Shown in pieces: positions 1-8,499 of a DNA stretch of 64,000 nucleotides. Location of the stretch: the NCBI RefSeq assembly GCF_010894405.1, contig NZ_JAAIYA010000012.1, forward strand, positions 321,444 to 385,443, in the 5' to 3' direction. Numbering within the stretch: position 1 is the first letter of the stretch; each line of letters opens with the position of its first letter. Both the position numbers and the translations under genes were made by a program. The notes below the pieces were generated by a model, which was not told where the DNA came from, did not search any database, and saw only the letters and a list, made by a program, of their open reading frames with translations. The stretch is from Pyxidicoccus caerfyrddinensis. GTDB lineage: Bacteria > Myxococcota > Myxococcia > Myxococcales > Myxococcaceae.

Positions 1-1
1 C

Positions 2-301
2 ACGCTGGTGGGCCTCGTCGGCACCATCTTCGGCCTCATCGGCACCTTCCAGGCGCTCGGCAACGTGCCGGCGGAGCAGAAGCAGGTGCTCCTGTCGGAC
101 GGTATCTCCAAGGCGATGAACAACACCGCCTTCGCGCTCTCCATCGCGGTGCTCTGCATCGTCTTCCACCTGTTCCTCACCTCGTACGCGAAGGGGTTGG
201 TGGAGTCGATGGAGCTCAACGCGCTGAAGCTGGAGAACCTCCTGTCGCGTCGCGGCTCGGTGGACCCGGCCACCACGGAGCTCGAGTCCCGCGCGTCGTA
301 A
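2..301 (+). CDS. aglR: MotA/TolQ/ExbB-family proton channel protein, 3' part (probable AglR)
   Basis: Only the last 99 codons are inside the window; the frame is open to the left edge. The hydrophobic stretches (around LVGLVGTIFGLIGTF and a second one at FALSIAVLCIVFHLFLT) and the Gly/Thr-rich helix are those of the pore-forming third and fourth helices of MotA/TolQ/ExbB proteins. It sits 18 bases before two TolR/ExbD-type genes. In Myxococcus xanthus the gliding-motility motor is one such TolQ-like protein (AglR) with two TolR-like partners (AglQ, AglS) in that gene order. The aglR name rests on this order and on the AglQ match next door, so it is an inference. The complex would sit in the inner membrane and use proton flow. 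Confidence 0.8.
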   Translation, partial: TLVGLVGTIFGLIGTFQALGNVPAEQKQVLLSDGISKAMNNTAFALSIAVLCIVFHLFLTSYAKGLVESMELNALKLENLLSRRGSVDPATTELESRAS

Positions 302-319
302 GGCGCACGGTTCGCGTCC

Positions 320-850
320 ATGGCGTTCCACTACTCCCGGCGCAAGCTGAAGGTCCGTGAGGAAGAAGAGTCGGGCGAGCTGAACATCGTCCCGTACCTC
401 GACATCCTCATGAACCTCATCATCTTCATGCTGCTGTCCATCACCGGCCTCGCCACGTTCGGCATCTTGAACGTGAATGCCCCCAGCTACGGCGCGCCCA
501 GCGCGGGCATGACGCAGGAGGGGCAGGACGAGCAGAAGCTGACCTTGTCCGTGCTCATCTCCAAGAAGGGCCACTTCGTCAGCAGCCAGAACGCCATCCT
601 CGGCCAGGAGGGCGCGGCGGCGGACCAGCCCACCGTGCCGGTGCTGGCGGACGGCGCCTACGACTTCCGGGCGCTCAACGCGAAGATGGTGGAGATCAAG
701 GCGGCATTCCCCACGGAGACGAAGGTCATCGTCGGCGCGGATCCGGACATCCCCTACGAGGCCCTCACCCAGACGCTGGACGCCATCCGCGAGACGCAGG
801 CCAGCCCGCACCGCCTGCTGTTCCCGGACGTCACCCTCGGGGCGATCTGA
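320..850 (+). CDS. aglQ: TolR/ExbD-family protein, probable gliding motor subunit AglQ
   Basis: A 176-residue protein with a basic N terminus, one membrane helix (about residues 28-50) and a periplasmic domain, as in ExbD/TolR. The proton-carrying aspartate at the start of the helix (NIVPYLDILMN) is residue 28 when counted from the ATG at 320. From memory, Asp28 is the residue mutated in M. xanthus AglQ to stall gliding, so the numbering supports this identity and this start. It lies in an operon with the channel gene before it and a second TolR-like gene three bases after its stop. In the known system it couples proton flow through AglR to movement of the envelope-spanning gliding machinery. 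Confidence 0.8.
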   Translation: MAFHYSRRKLKVREEEESGELNIVPYLDILMNLIIFMLLSITGLATFGILNVNAPSYGAPSAGMTQEGQDEQKLTLSVLISKKGHFVSSQNAILGQEGAAADQPTVPVLADGAYDFRALNAKMVEIKAAFPTETKVIVGADPDIPYEALTQTLDAIRETQASPHRLLFPDVTLGAI

Positions 851-853
851 ACC

Positions 854-1435
854 ATGGCCGAGTCGACGACACCCGCCCTGAGCGAGGCCGACGAAGAGAC
901 GCTGGCGCGGCTGCGCTACCGCAAGGCGCTGGCGCGCAAGAAGCGCAAGGAGCGCGAGGCCGCGGGGGAGATCAAGGAGCTGAACATCACCGCGATGATG
1001 GACATGATGACCATCCTCCTGGTGTTCCTGCTCAAGTCCTTCGCCTCGTCCTCCGCCGCGGTGACGGCGTCCGAGGACGTTCGTCCGCCCGTGTCCACCA
1101 CGCGCGCCACGCCGAAGGACACCGTGGCCGTCACCATCACCCCCAAGAACATCCTGGTGGGGGAGCGTGAGGTGCTGCGGCTCCAGAACGGCGTGATTCC
1201 GGGCGACAAGCTCCAGGGCCGGCTGGTGTTGCCGCTGGACGCGCAGCTGAAGAAGGAAGTGGAGAAGCTGAAGTACATCGCCGAGCGGAACCCCTCCGCC
1301 CCCTTCAGCCGGGAGCTGTCCGTCATCGCGGACAAGAAGGTTCCCTACGACATGCTCCTCACCGTGCTCTACACGGCGGGGCAGAACGAGCTGGAGAACT
1401 ACCGGTTCGTCGTCCTCCAGAAGGAAGGCGAGTAG
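854..1435 (+). CDS. aglS: TolR/ExbD-family protein, probable gliding motor subunit AglS
   Basis: A 193-residue second TolR-like subunit that begins three bases after the previous stop, so the two are probably translated together. A charged cytoplasmic N terminus rich in Lys, Arg and Glu is followed by a single membrane helix containing Asp50 (NITAMMDMMTILLVFLL), the expected ion-binding position, and then a periplasmic domain. Two unlike TolR subunits beside one TolQ-like channel is the arrangement of the M. xanthus AglRQS gliding motor. ExbBD and TolQR clusters normally carry only one. The gene name depends on that comparison. Confidence 0.78.
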   Translation: MAESTTPALSEADEETLARLRYRKALARKKRKEREAAGEIKELNITAMMDMMTILLVFLLKSFASSSAAVTASEDVRPPVSTTRATPKDTVAVTITPKNILVGEREVLRLQNGVIPGDKLQGRLVLPLDAQLKKEVEKLKYIAERNPSAPFSRELSVIADKKVPYDMLLTVLYTAGQNELENYRFVVLQKEGE

Positions 1436-1467
1436 GGCGCCCCCCGACGGCGGGAGCGCCCCTCTTG
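1435..1467. terminator. Hairpin between convergent aglS and the DksA-like gene
   Basis: GGGCGC (1435-1440) pairs with GCGCCC (1456-1461), with further G/C pairing inside the loop, followed on the plus strand by CTCTTG. It starts on the aglS stop codon and lies between two convergent genes, so it could end transcripts from both sides. The T-run is poor. Confidence 0.45.
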
Positions 1468-1481
1468 CAGCGGACGGGAGG

Positions 1482-1874
1482 CTAGAGCGAGGGCGTGGCC
1501 ATGGGCCCGCCGCGCGTCTCCAGCTCGTGGATGCTGGCATCCTCCTCGCAGCGGATGGCGAAGGGCAGGGCTTCCAGGCGCTCGATTGGAATCTCGAAGC
1601 CGCAGTCCACGCAGTCTCCGAAGACGCCCATTTCCATGCGGCGCAGGGCCGCGTCGATGAGCATGATTTCGCGCCGCTGCGACTCGAGCAGGCTGGACAG
1701 GGTGTAGTCCGCCAGCTCCGACTGGGCATTCTCCTCGTACTCGGGGTCCCTCTCCTGGTCCTTGAGGGCCGTCAGCTCGCGGTGCGCCCCCGCATTCGCC
1801 GTGAGGATTTCCCGGCGGCGGCGCTGGAGGAGCTCGCGAATCCTGTTCAGGTCGTTGCTTCGGGCCATGGCCAT
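1482..1874 (-). CDS. DksA/TraR-family zinc-finger protein
   Basis: About 130 residues: an N-terminal helical, strongly charged part (coiled-coil-like, RIRELLQRRRREILT) and a C-terminal DksA/TraR zinc finger. Such proteins bind RNA polymerase in the secondary channel or act as small regulators. The finger reads Cys88-x2-Cys91 ... Cys109-x2-Asp112, so the fourth usual cysteine is an aspartate. EIPIERLEALP between the pairs is typical of the family. The frame is open up to 1937, but GGAG-type sites lie just before the ATGs at 1874 and 1868 (MAMARSND / MARSND), and one of these is preferred. It stands alone, convergent with aglS. Confidence 0.8.
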   Translation of the reverse strand: MAMARSNDLNRIRELLQRRRREILTANAGAHRELTALKDQERDPEYEENAQSELADYTLSSLLESQRREIMLIDAALRRMEMGVFGDCVDCGFEIPIERLEALPFAIRCEEDASIHELETRGGPMATPSL

Positions 1875-2143
1875 GTCTCCGATGCTCCCGTCTTCGAGTT
1901 CATTTCCGCTCGGCCGGATGCAAGGTCGCTCCGGCACGGCGAACGCGAGAAACGTAGGGGTTCAACCCAGGTAGGGAAACCGCGCCTTCCAACGGGGGAC
2001 TCCGGTGGGTTGCTGGGCAGGCGGGCAGGCGGCATGCCCTGGGAGACAGTGGTTGACGCGCCCGCTTTCACTTCTGGGAAAGGGCGGCCCGGTCCTGCTA
2101 ACTGTTCTCCGACGGGCGACGGCGCGCGCCCGGGAGGAGCGGG

Positions 2144-3511
2144 ATGGCTGACGTGAAGCAGCGGGTGACGGTGATTGGCGGAGGCCTGGCGGGCAGCGAG
2201 TGCGCATACCAGCTCGCCCGGCGCGGCGTGGCCGTGGAGCTGCGCGAGATGAAGCCGCACAAGCGCTCGCCGGCCCACAAGTCGGACCAGTTCGCGGAGC
2301 TGGTGTGCAGCAACTCGCTGCGCTCGGACAACCCGGAGAGCGCCATCGGCCTGCTGCACGCGGAACTGCGCGCGCTGGGCTCGTTGGTGCTGGGCACCGC
2401 GGACGCGCACCGCGTGCCCGCGGGTGACGCGCTGGCGGTGGAGCGCGAGCGCTTCTCCGGGGCGATCACGGAGACGCTCCAGCGCATGGCGGGCGTGGAG
2501 GTGGTGGCGGGCGAGGTGGAGCGACTGCCGGACGAGGGCCCGGTGGTGGTGGCCACGGGGCCACTCACCTCGGACGCGCTCACCCGCGAGCTGGAGCGGC
2601 ACGTGGGGACGAAGCTCTACTTCTACGACTCCATCGCGCCCATCATCTCCGGGGACTCCATCGACCTGAACGTGGCCTTCCGGCAGAGCCGCTACGGCAA
2701 GGGCGGCGGGGACGACTACCTCAACCTGCCGATGACGCGCGACGAGTACTACCGCTTCATCGCCGAGGTGAAGGCCGGCCAGAAGGTGGTGCCGCACGCC
2801 TTCGAGGAACCGAAATACTTCGAAGGGTGTCTGCCGATTGAAGTGATGGCGGAGCGCGGCGACGACACGCTGGCCTACGGGCCGATGAAGCCGGTGGGCT
2901 TGAGAGACCCGCGCTCGGGCCAGGAGCCCTACGCGGTGGTGCAGCTGCGCATGGAGGACACGGCGGGCACGTCGTGGAACATGGTGGGCTTCCAGACGCG
3001 GCTGACGTGGGGTGAACAGAAGCGCATCTTCAGCACGTGCATCCCGGGCCTCCAGCAGGCGGAGTTCCTGCGGATGGGGCAGATCCACCGAAACACCTTC
3101 ATCGACTCGCCCCGGCTGCTGTCGAGGGACCTGTCGCTGAAGTCGGAGCCGAGGCTGTACTTCGCGGGGCAGATTTCCGGCGTGGAGGGCTACGTGGAGA
3201 GCGCGGCGTGCGGATACCTGGTGGCGCTGGCGCTGCACGCGCGGCTGACCGGGAAGGAGTTCGTTCCGCCGCCGGCCACCACGGCATTGGGCGCGCTGTT
3301 CCGTCATGTGACGGGAGAAGCGCACCCGCCGGACTACCCGCACCAGCCCTCCAACATCATCTTCGGCCTCTTCCCGCCGCTGGCCGGGCGGGTGAAGAAG
3401 GCGGACAAGCGGGCAGCGTACTCGGCGCGGGCGAAGCAGGCCCTGGCGGAGTGGCTGCCGCACGCGGGCGTGCCGGGCACGTCCGAGCACGGGGAACAGA
3501 GGAGCGCATGA
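2144..3511 (+). CDS. trmFO: Methylenetetrahydrofolate-tRNA-(uracil-54-C5)-methyltransferase
   Basis: 455 residues, the family's usual size. TrmFO makes ribothymidine at position 54 of tRNAs, using methylenetetrahydrofolate as carbon donor and FADH2 as reductant. Seen: the N-terminal FAD-binding motif VIGGGLAGSECA (about 10-21), the diagnostic VCSNSLRSD with Cys55, which corresponds to the N-terminal catalytic cysteine of the Bacillus enzyme, and the second conserved cysteine in YFEGCLPIEVM. The C-terminal FAD motif reads FAGQISGVEGYVESAA. Its stop overlaps the ATG of the next gene (ATGA). The trmFO-xerC-hslV-hslU order over the next 8 kb resembles that in Firmicutes. Confidence 0.95.
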   Translation: MADVKQRVTVIGGGLAGSECAYQLARRGVAVELREMKPHKRSPAHKSDQFAELVCSNSLRSDNPESAIGLLHAELRALGSLVLGTADAHRVPAGDALAVERERFSGAITETLQRMAGVEVVAGEVERLPDEGPVVVATGPLTSDALTRELERHVGTKLYFYDSIAPIISGDSIDLNVAFRQSRYGKGGGDDYLNLPMTRDEYYRFIAEVKAGQKVVPHAFEEPKYFEGCLPIEVMAERGDDTLAYGPMKPVGLRDPRSGQEPYAVVQLRMEDTAGTSWNMVGFQTRLTWGEQKRIFSTCIPGLQQAEFLRMGQIHRNTFIDSPRLLSRDLSLKSEPRLYFAGQISGVEGYVESAACGYLVALALHARLTGKEFVPPPATTALGALFRHVTGEAHPPDYPHQPSNIIFGLFPPLAGRVKKADKRAAYSARAKQALAEWLPHAGVPGTSEHGEQRSA

Positions 3512-5181
3512 TGCGGACGCGGCAGGGGCGACTTCTGGGTGCAGGTTTGCTGGCCGCGCTCGCGGTGGCGGGTGCGGGCTGCAAGAAGGGGAATGAGGGA
3601 ACTGGCGGCGCGGCGGCGCCCGCGGCCAGCAGTGGCTCGGCGGGTGGAAGCGCGGCGCGCGCTCCCGCGCCCAGCCGTGGCGCTCCGGAGGCGGGGCAGG
3701 GGCTCTTGCTGGCGGCGGGCCGCGCGGCGGACCTGCGCGTGACGCCGGACGGGCTGAAGGCCACGTACCTGCTTAACGGCCAGAAGCCCCGGCTGGACGG
3801 GGTTCCTCCGCAGATGCTGCTGGGGCAGCTCTACGTCGTCGCGGTGGAGGGCGGCGAGCCGCGCAAGCTGGGCGAGGGCGTGACCAACGTGCCGGGCGGG
3901 CAGCTCATCACTCCGGACTCGAAGCACGCGCTGTTCCTCACGGGCTACAACCCGGCCTCGCAGTCCGGCTCGCTGAATGTCGCGGCGCTGGACGATGCGA
4001 AGGCCGAGCCCACGGTGTTGGGCACGGCGGTGAGCTACATGCTGCCCAGCCCGGACGGAACGCGACTGGCCTTCGTGGACGCGGGCCGGTTGAAGCTGGG
4101 GCCGCTGCCCTCGGGCCCCTTCACCGAGGTGGCGGGGGAGGTGAGCACCGCGCAGTTCACCCCGGACGGGAAGACGCTGCTCATCAAGCGCCGGCTGACG
4201 GCGGCGGGTGGGCTGGCGGCGGTGTCCGTGGAGCAGCCGGAGGCGGCGCCGCGCAAGCTGGCGGACCAGGTGGGTGACTACGCGGTGTCGCCGGACGGGC
4301 AGCACGTGGCCTTCCAGGTGAAGAGCGAGTCCGTGCGCGGGCTCTATGACTTGTACCTGGCGGAGGTGCCGGCGCTGAAGCCGAAGCGGCTGGCGGTGGC
4401 GTCGAGCGCCTTCGCCTTCTCGCCGGACAGCAAGTGGCTGGGGCGCACGGAGAACGGGAAGCCGGACGTGCCGGGTGATTTCTACGTGGGGCCCGCGGCG
4501 GGTGGCGCGGGGCGCAAGCTGGGAGAGCGGGTGGAGAAGTTCGCCTTCTCGCCGGACTCGCAGGCGGTGGGCTTCCTGGAGAAGTACGACCAGACGGCGG
4601 GCGCGGGGCTGATGTCGGTGGCGGCGCTGCCGGACGGGGCGACGAAGCAGGTGGGGGGGCGCGTGCCCAACTTCCTGTGGGGCTCGGATGGGAAGTACGT
4701 GTTGTTCCTCTCGCGCTTCCTCAAGCCCGAGTACTCGGTGGACCTGATGCTGTACCCGCTGGGCGCGGAGAAGGCGGAGAAGGTGCACAAGGGCGTGTTC
4801 GGCTATGGCTTCATGCCGGGCAACACTCAGGTGGTGTTCCGCTCCAACTGCATCCGCAACGGGCGCTCGTGTGACTTCAAGGCGCTGGGGCTGCCGCGCA
4901 GCGGCGAGCCGCAGACGTGGGTGCAGGGCATCTTCAGCTACAAGCTGTCCTCGGACGGCCAGCGGGTGCTCTTCACGTATGCGCGGATGGACTCGGACAC
5001 GTATGACGTGGCGGTGTACGACGTGAAGACGCAGGCGCGCAAAACGCTCGACCAGGGCGTGCAGGTTCCGGTGTCGTTCGCGGGCAAGGACGACTCGCGC
5101 GCCGTGTACATCATCGCGCAGGGGCCGAAGGCGGGCGTGTACAGCGTGCCCGCCACGCTGGAGACGGCCGCGCAGAAGTAG
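3508..5181 (+). CDS. Secreted or lipid-anchored beta-propeller protein, TolB/WD40-like repeats
   Basis: 557 residues. The N terminus has a short basic stretch, a hydrophobic core and a Gly-Cys (VAGAGCKKG), a plausible though not ideal lipoprotein signal. A low-complexity Ala/Gly/Ser/Pro linker follows, and then repeated TolB-like blades containing SPDGTRLAF, TPDGKTLLI, SPDGQHVAF, SPDSKWLG and SPDSQAVGF. This is typical of a six- or seven-bladed propeller in the envelope; the ligand is unknown. ATGATG at 3508-3513 gives two possible starts, and an AGAGGAG site precedes both. The first overlaps the trmFO stop, so translation is probably coupled. Confidence 0.75.
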   Translation: MMRTRQGRLLGAGLLAALAVAGAGCKKGNEGTGGAAAPAASSGSAGGSAARAPAPSRGAPEAGQGLLLAAGRAADLRVTPDGLKATYLLNGQKPRLDGVPPQMLLGQLYVVAVEGGEPRKLGEGVTNVPGGQLITPDSKHALFLTGYNPASQSGSLNVAALDDAKAEPTVLGTAVSYMLPSPDGTRLAFVDAGRLKLGPLPSGPFTEVAGEVSTAQFTPDGKTLLIKRRLTAAGGLAAVSVEQPEAAPRKLADQVGDYAVSPDGQHVAFQVKSESVRGLYDLYLAEVPALKPKRLAVASSAFAFSPDSKWLGRTENGKPDVPGDFYVGPAAGGAGRKLGERVEKFAFSPDSQAVGFLEKYDQTAGAGLMSVAALPDGATKQVGGRVPNFLWGSDGKYVLFLSRFLKPEYSVDLMLYPLGAEKAEKVHKGVFGYGFMPGNTQVVFRSNCIRNGRSCDFKALGLPRSGEPQTWVQGIFSYKLSSDGQRVLFTYARMDSDTYDVAVYDVKTQARKTLDQGVQVPVSFAGKDDSRAVYIIAQGPKAGVYSVPATLETAAQK

Positions 5182-5271
5182 CGAGGACCGGAGAGGGCGG
5201 AAGCGGAAAGCCCGCACGCCCTCGCCGGAAGCGTGCAGGTCCGCGGGCGGTGTGCTTACTTCCGCCGCCCG

Positions 5272-7509
5272 ATGGCCTCTCTCATTTATCGCCGCTATGG
5301 CGGCTCGCTCCAGGTGGACCTTCCCTCCTTCGACGTCCTCGAGGAGGCGGTGCGCATCCCCGAGACGCAGTGGATTGCCACCGCGTGTCCGCTGGAGGGG
5401 CTGAACTGCGACCCGCGCTTCCTGACGTTCCTGGACACGGACGGCAACGGCCGCATCCGCGTGGCGGAGGTGCGTGCCGCGGTGGAGTGGGCGGCGAAGC
5501 AACTGAAGGACCGCAAGCGCGCGGACGAGGGCAGCCCCATGCTGGAGCTGGACGCCCTCACCGAGGAGGCCCGGCCGCTGCGGGGCGCGGCGGAGACCAT
5601 CCTCCGGACGCTGAAGGCGCCGGACATGGCGCGAATCTCCCTGGACCAGGTGCGGGCCAGTGAGTCGGCGCTGCGCGCGGCGGGGCAGAACGGGGACGGC
5701 ATCGTCGCCCCGGCGCACCTGCCCGAGCACCTGCGCCCGCTGGCGGTGGACCTCATGGCCTGCTTCCCGGAGGTGAAGAACCGGGCGGGCGAGGCGGGCA
5801 TCGACCCGGCCATGGTGCAGCGCTTCCGCGAGGAGCGCACGGCCCTGCTCGCGCACCTGGATGCGCGCAGCGCGGCCTTCACCCTGGGCGACACGAGCCT
5901 GGACACGGCGAAGCGCATCCGCGAGGTGGCGCCGTGGCTGGAGGCGTACTTCATGCAGTGCCGGCTGGTGGCCGCGCAGCCGGAGGCCGCCGCGAGCCTG
6001 CGCCTGCGCGCGGAGCGAGTCGAAGGCGTGCTGGGAGATGTGGCCGCGCTGGGGAAGGCGGCGGGAGACCTGCCCATCGCTCCGCCCGAGCCCGCGGGCG
6101 TGCTGGAGTGGTCTCGCATCCACCGCGGTCCGGCGTACGAGACGCTGGAGGCATTCCGCCGCGACGTGGCGACGCCGGTGACGGGAGACGCGAGGCGGCT
6201 GACGGACCCGGCCTGGCGGGAGATGGTTGCGAAGGCGGACGCGGTGCTGGCGTGGCAGGCGAAGCTCGACGCGAGCCCGGTGCGCAAGCTGGTGGAGGTG
6301 CGCCCCACTGTCGAGGCCGCGGACCTGGCGGCGATTGAGTCGGCGTGCGCCGCGGACCTGTTGCTGAAGCCGACGCTGGACGCCATCGTCGAATTGGAGC
6401 GGCTGGTGCTTTACCAGCGCTGGCTGTTGGTGTTCGCGAACAACTTCATCAGCATGCCCAACATCTACATGCCGAGGCGGCTGGCGCTGGTGGAGAAGGG
6501 GACGCTCATCCTCGGCGGGCGCAAGTACACGCTGTCGGTGCTGACGACGAACCGGGCGGCGCACGCGGCGCTCACGGCGCAGGGGACGACGTGTGTCCTC
6601 TACGTGCAGGTGGCGCCGAAGGACGGGGCGCCGAGCTACGAGGTGGCGGTGCCCGTCACGCGCGGGCGGAGCACGGACCTGGTGGTGGGCAAGCGCGGCA
6701 TCTTCTACGACGTGGACGGCAAGGAGCACGACGCCACGGTGACGCACGTCATCCGCCAGCCCGTGTCGCTGTGGGAGGCGATGACCATGCCCTTCACGCG
6801 CATGGGCGCGTTCATCACCAGCAAGGTGGAAGGGCTGGCGACGGCGGGCGAGAAGACGTTCGATACGACGCTGGAGAAGGGCTACACGCAGACGGTGGCG
6901 GCACCGGCGGCGGCTGCGCCTGCTCCGGCGGCAGCGGCACCGGCCACGGGCGGTATCGCGGGAATGGTGGCGGCGGGCAGCATCGCGGCGGCGGCGCTCG
7001 GTTCATCGTTCGCGTTCATCGTGACGCAGGTGAAGTCGCTGACGCTGGTGGACCTCATCTCGGCGGCGACGTTGATTGCGATTGTGGTGATGGCTCCGGC
7101 GGGGTTGTTGGGTTGGTTGAAGCTGCGGCGGCGCAACCTGGCTTTGCTGCTGGAGGGCTCGGGCTGGGCGCTGAATGACCGGCTGATGCTGACGCCCGCG
7201 CTGTCGTCCCTGGTGACGCGCCGGCCGAAGCTGCCGAAGGGCGCGCGGGTGGACCGGATGGACATGGTGCGTCCGGAGCTGATTCGCCAGCAGGAGGAGG
7301 ACGGCGAGACGGAGGGCCTGTCCGGCTGGGCGCGGCTGGGAATCGCACTGCTAGTTCTGTTCGTGCTGCTCTGGCAGGTCCGCATACCGATTCTCACCGC
7401 GATGTGCGGAGCGCGCTGGCTGTCCGAGGACACCTGCGCGGTGGTGTTGCCGTCATCGGTGGAGCCTGCTCCGGCGACGCCTCCCGCGGCGGCTCCCGCG
7501 ACGAAGTAG
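5272..7509 (+). CDS. Large membrane-associated protein with one EF-hand loop, function unknown
   Basis: 745 residues from the ATG at 5272; a GTG at 5233 is possible but has no better support. Residues 55-66 (DTDGNGRIRVAE) form a complete 12-residue EF-hand calcium loop, with Asp, Asp, Asn, Gly, Ile and Glu in the proper places. A weaker loop-like GQNGDGIVAPAHL follows around residue 145. The middle is long and helical, then comes an Ala/Pro-rich linker. Three hydrophobic segments fill the last quarter (GIAGMVAAGSIAAAALGSSF, LVDLISAATLIAIVVMAPAG, LGIALLVLFVLLW), so the protein is anchored near its C terminus. I do not recognise the family. It may be cotranscribed with the propeller gene 90 bases upstream. 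Confidence 0.7.
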   Translation: MASLIYRRYGGSLQVDLPSFDVLEEAVRIPETQWIATACPLEGLNCDPRFLTFLDTDGNGRIRVAEVRAAVEWAAKQLKDRKRADEGSPMLELDALTEEARPLRGAAETILRTLKAPDMARISLDQVRASESALRAAGQNGDGIVAPAHLPEHLRPLAVDLMACFPEVKNRAGEAGIDPAMVQRFREERTALLAHLDARSAAFTLGDTSLDTAKRIREVAPWLEAYFMQCRLVAAQPEAAASLRLRAERVEGVLGDVAALGKAAGDLPIAPPEPAGVLEWSRIHRGPAYETLEAFRRDVATPVTGDARRLTDPAWREMVAKADAVLAWQAKLDASPVRKLVEVRPTVEAADLAAIESACAADLLLKPTLDAIVELERLVLYQRWLLVFANNFISMPNIYMPRRLALVEKGTLILGGRKYTLSVLTTNRAAHAALTAQGTTCVLYVQVAPKDGAPSYEVAVPVTRGRSTDLVVGKRGIFYDVDGKEHDATVTHVIRQPVSLWEAMTMPFTRMGAFITSKVEGLATAGEKTFDTTLEKGYTQTVAAPAAAAPAPAAAAPATGGIAGMVAAGSIAAAALGSSFAFIVTQVKSLTLVDLISAATLIAIVVMAPAGLLGWLKLRRRNLALLLEGSGWALNDRLMLTPALSSLVTRRPKLPKGARVDRMDMVRPELIRQQEEDGETEGLSGWARLGIALLVLFVLLWQVRIPILTAMCGARWLSEDTCAVVLPSSVEPAPATPPAAAPATK

Positions 7510-7526
7510 GCAACGGGCCGGGAATC

Positions 7527-7554
7527 TTGCGAGGATCTCCCGGCCCCGTAGGCT
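7527..7554 (+). promoter_or_regulatory. Candidate sigma-70-type promoter of xerC
   Basis: TTGCGA (7527-7532), 16 bases, then TAGGCT (7549-7554). The xerC ATG at 7564 lies only nine bases after the -10 box, which predicts a leaderless or nearly leaderless message. No clear ribosome-binding site is present. Confidence 0.45.
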
Positions 7555-7563
7555 GACCGCGCC

Positions 7564-8466
7564 ATGACGAACCTGTCGCCGCTCTTGGAGCAGTTCCGCG
7601 TCCACCTGGAGGACGAGAAGGGCTCGTCCCCGCACACGGTGCGGAACTACCTCATCGACCTGGTGGACTACGAGCGCTACCTGGTGGAGCGGATGAAGCT
7701 GTCGCTGCTGGCGGGCACGCACGCGGCGATTCGCGGCTACCTCGGCACGCTGAGCACGGACCACGCTCCCGCGAGCCGGGCGCGGCGGCTGGCGAGCATC
7801 AAGTCGTTCTACAAGTACCTCGTGCGGCAGAAGCTCTTGCCGGCCAGCCCGGCGAAGCTGGTGAAGAGCCCGAAGCTGCCGAAGGCCCTGCCCAAGGTGC
7901 TACCGGTGGAGGAGGTCTTCGCGCTCCTCGACGTGCACGACCTGAAGACGGTGCTCGGCCTGCGGGACAAGGCCATCCTGGAGATGCTCTACGCGGGTGG
8001 GCTGCGCATCAGCGAGCTGTGCGGCCTGGACCTGCTGGACGTGGACCGGAGCGGGCGCATCGTCCGTGTCATGGGCAAGGGCAGCAAGGAGCGGCTGGTG
8101 CCCGTCAACGCGCAGTCCATCCGCGCGTTGGAGGCCTGGCTCGCGCGCCGGGGTGAGCTGCTGGCCACGCCGAAGGCGGGGCAGGACGCGGAGGCCATGT
8201 TCCTCAACTTCCGCGGAGGCCGGCTGACGCCGAGGAGCATCGCGCGGCACCTGGATGCCCACGTGCTCAAGTGCGCGCTGGCGCGCCACGTGAGCCCGCA
8301 TGCGCTGCGCCACTCGTTCGCCACGCACCTGCTGGGCGGCGGTGCGGACATCCGCAGCATCCAGGAGCTGCTCGGCCACGCGAGCCTGTCCACCACGCAG
8401 CGGTATACCCAGGTGACGTGGGAGCAGCTCCAGCAGGTCTACGACGCGGCGCACCCGCGCGCGTGA
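7564..8466 (+). CDS. xerC: Tyrosine recombinase XerC
   Basis: 300 residues, the normal size for XerC/XerD, which resolve chromosome dimers at dif. The N-terminal SAM-like core-binding domain (EKGSSPHTVRNYLIDL) is followed by the catalytic domain. The expected residues are present: Arg in AGGLRISELCGL, Lys in MGKGSKERLVP, the HALRHSFATHL box, and His and Tyr in LLGHASLSTTQRYTQ. As part of a trmFO-xerC-hslV-hslU series it resembles Bacillus codV, so XerC is preferred to XerD. A phage integrase is unlikely given the housekeeping context and absence of att repeats. Confidence 0.92.
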   Translation: MTNLSPLLEQFRVHLEDEKGSSPHTVRNYLIDLVDYERYLVERMKLSLLAGTHAAIRGYLGTLSTDHAPASRARRLASIKSFYKYLVRQKLLPASPAKLVKSPKLPKALPKVLPVEEVFALLDVHDLKTVLGLRDKAILEMLYAGGLRISELCGLDLLDVDRSGRIVRVMGKGSKERLVPVNAQSIRALEAWLARRGELLATPKAGQDAEAMFLNFRGGRLTPRSIARHLDAHVLKCALARHVSPHALRHSFATHLLGGGADIRSIQELLGHASLSTTQRYTQVTWEQLQQVYDAAHPRA

Positions 8467-8499
8467 TGGGGCAGGGCAGATCGCAGCGAGGAGTCGAGC

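Noticed and set aside
3334..6747. 1137-codon open frame on the minus strand
   Set aside because: Opposite strand of the propeller and EF-hand genes; its composition (endless Arg, His, Leu, Ala) is what GC-rich antisense reading gives, with no domain.
7564..8466. Phage or island integrase
   Set aside because: Sits in a housekeeping series with hslVU, lacks a neighbouring tRNA or att repeats, and has XerC length and motifs.
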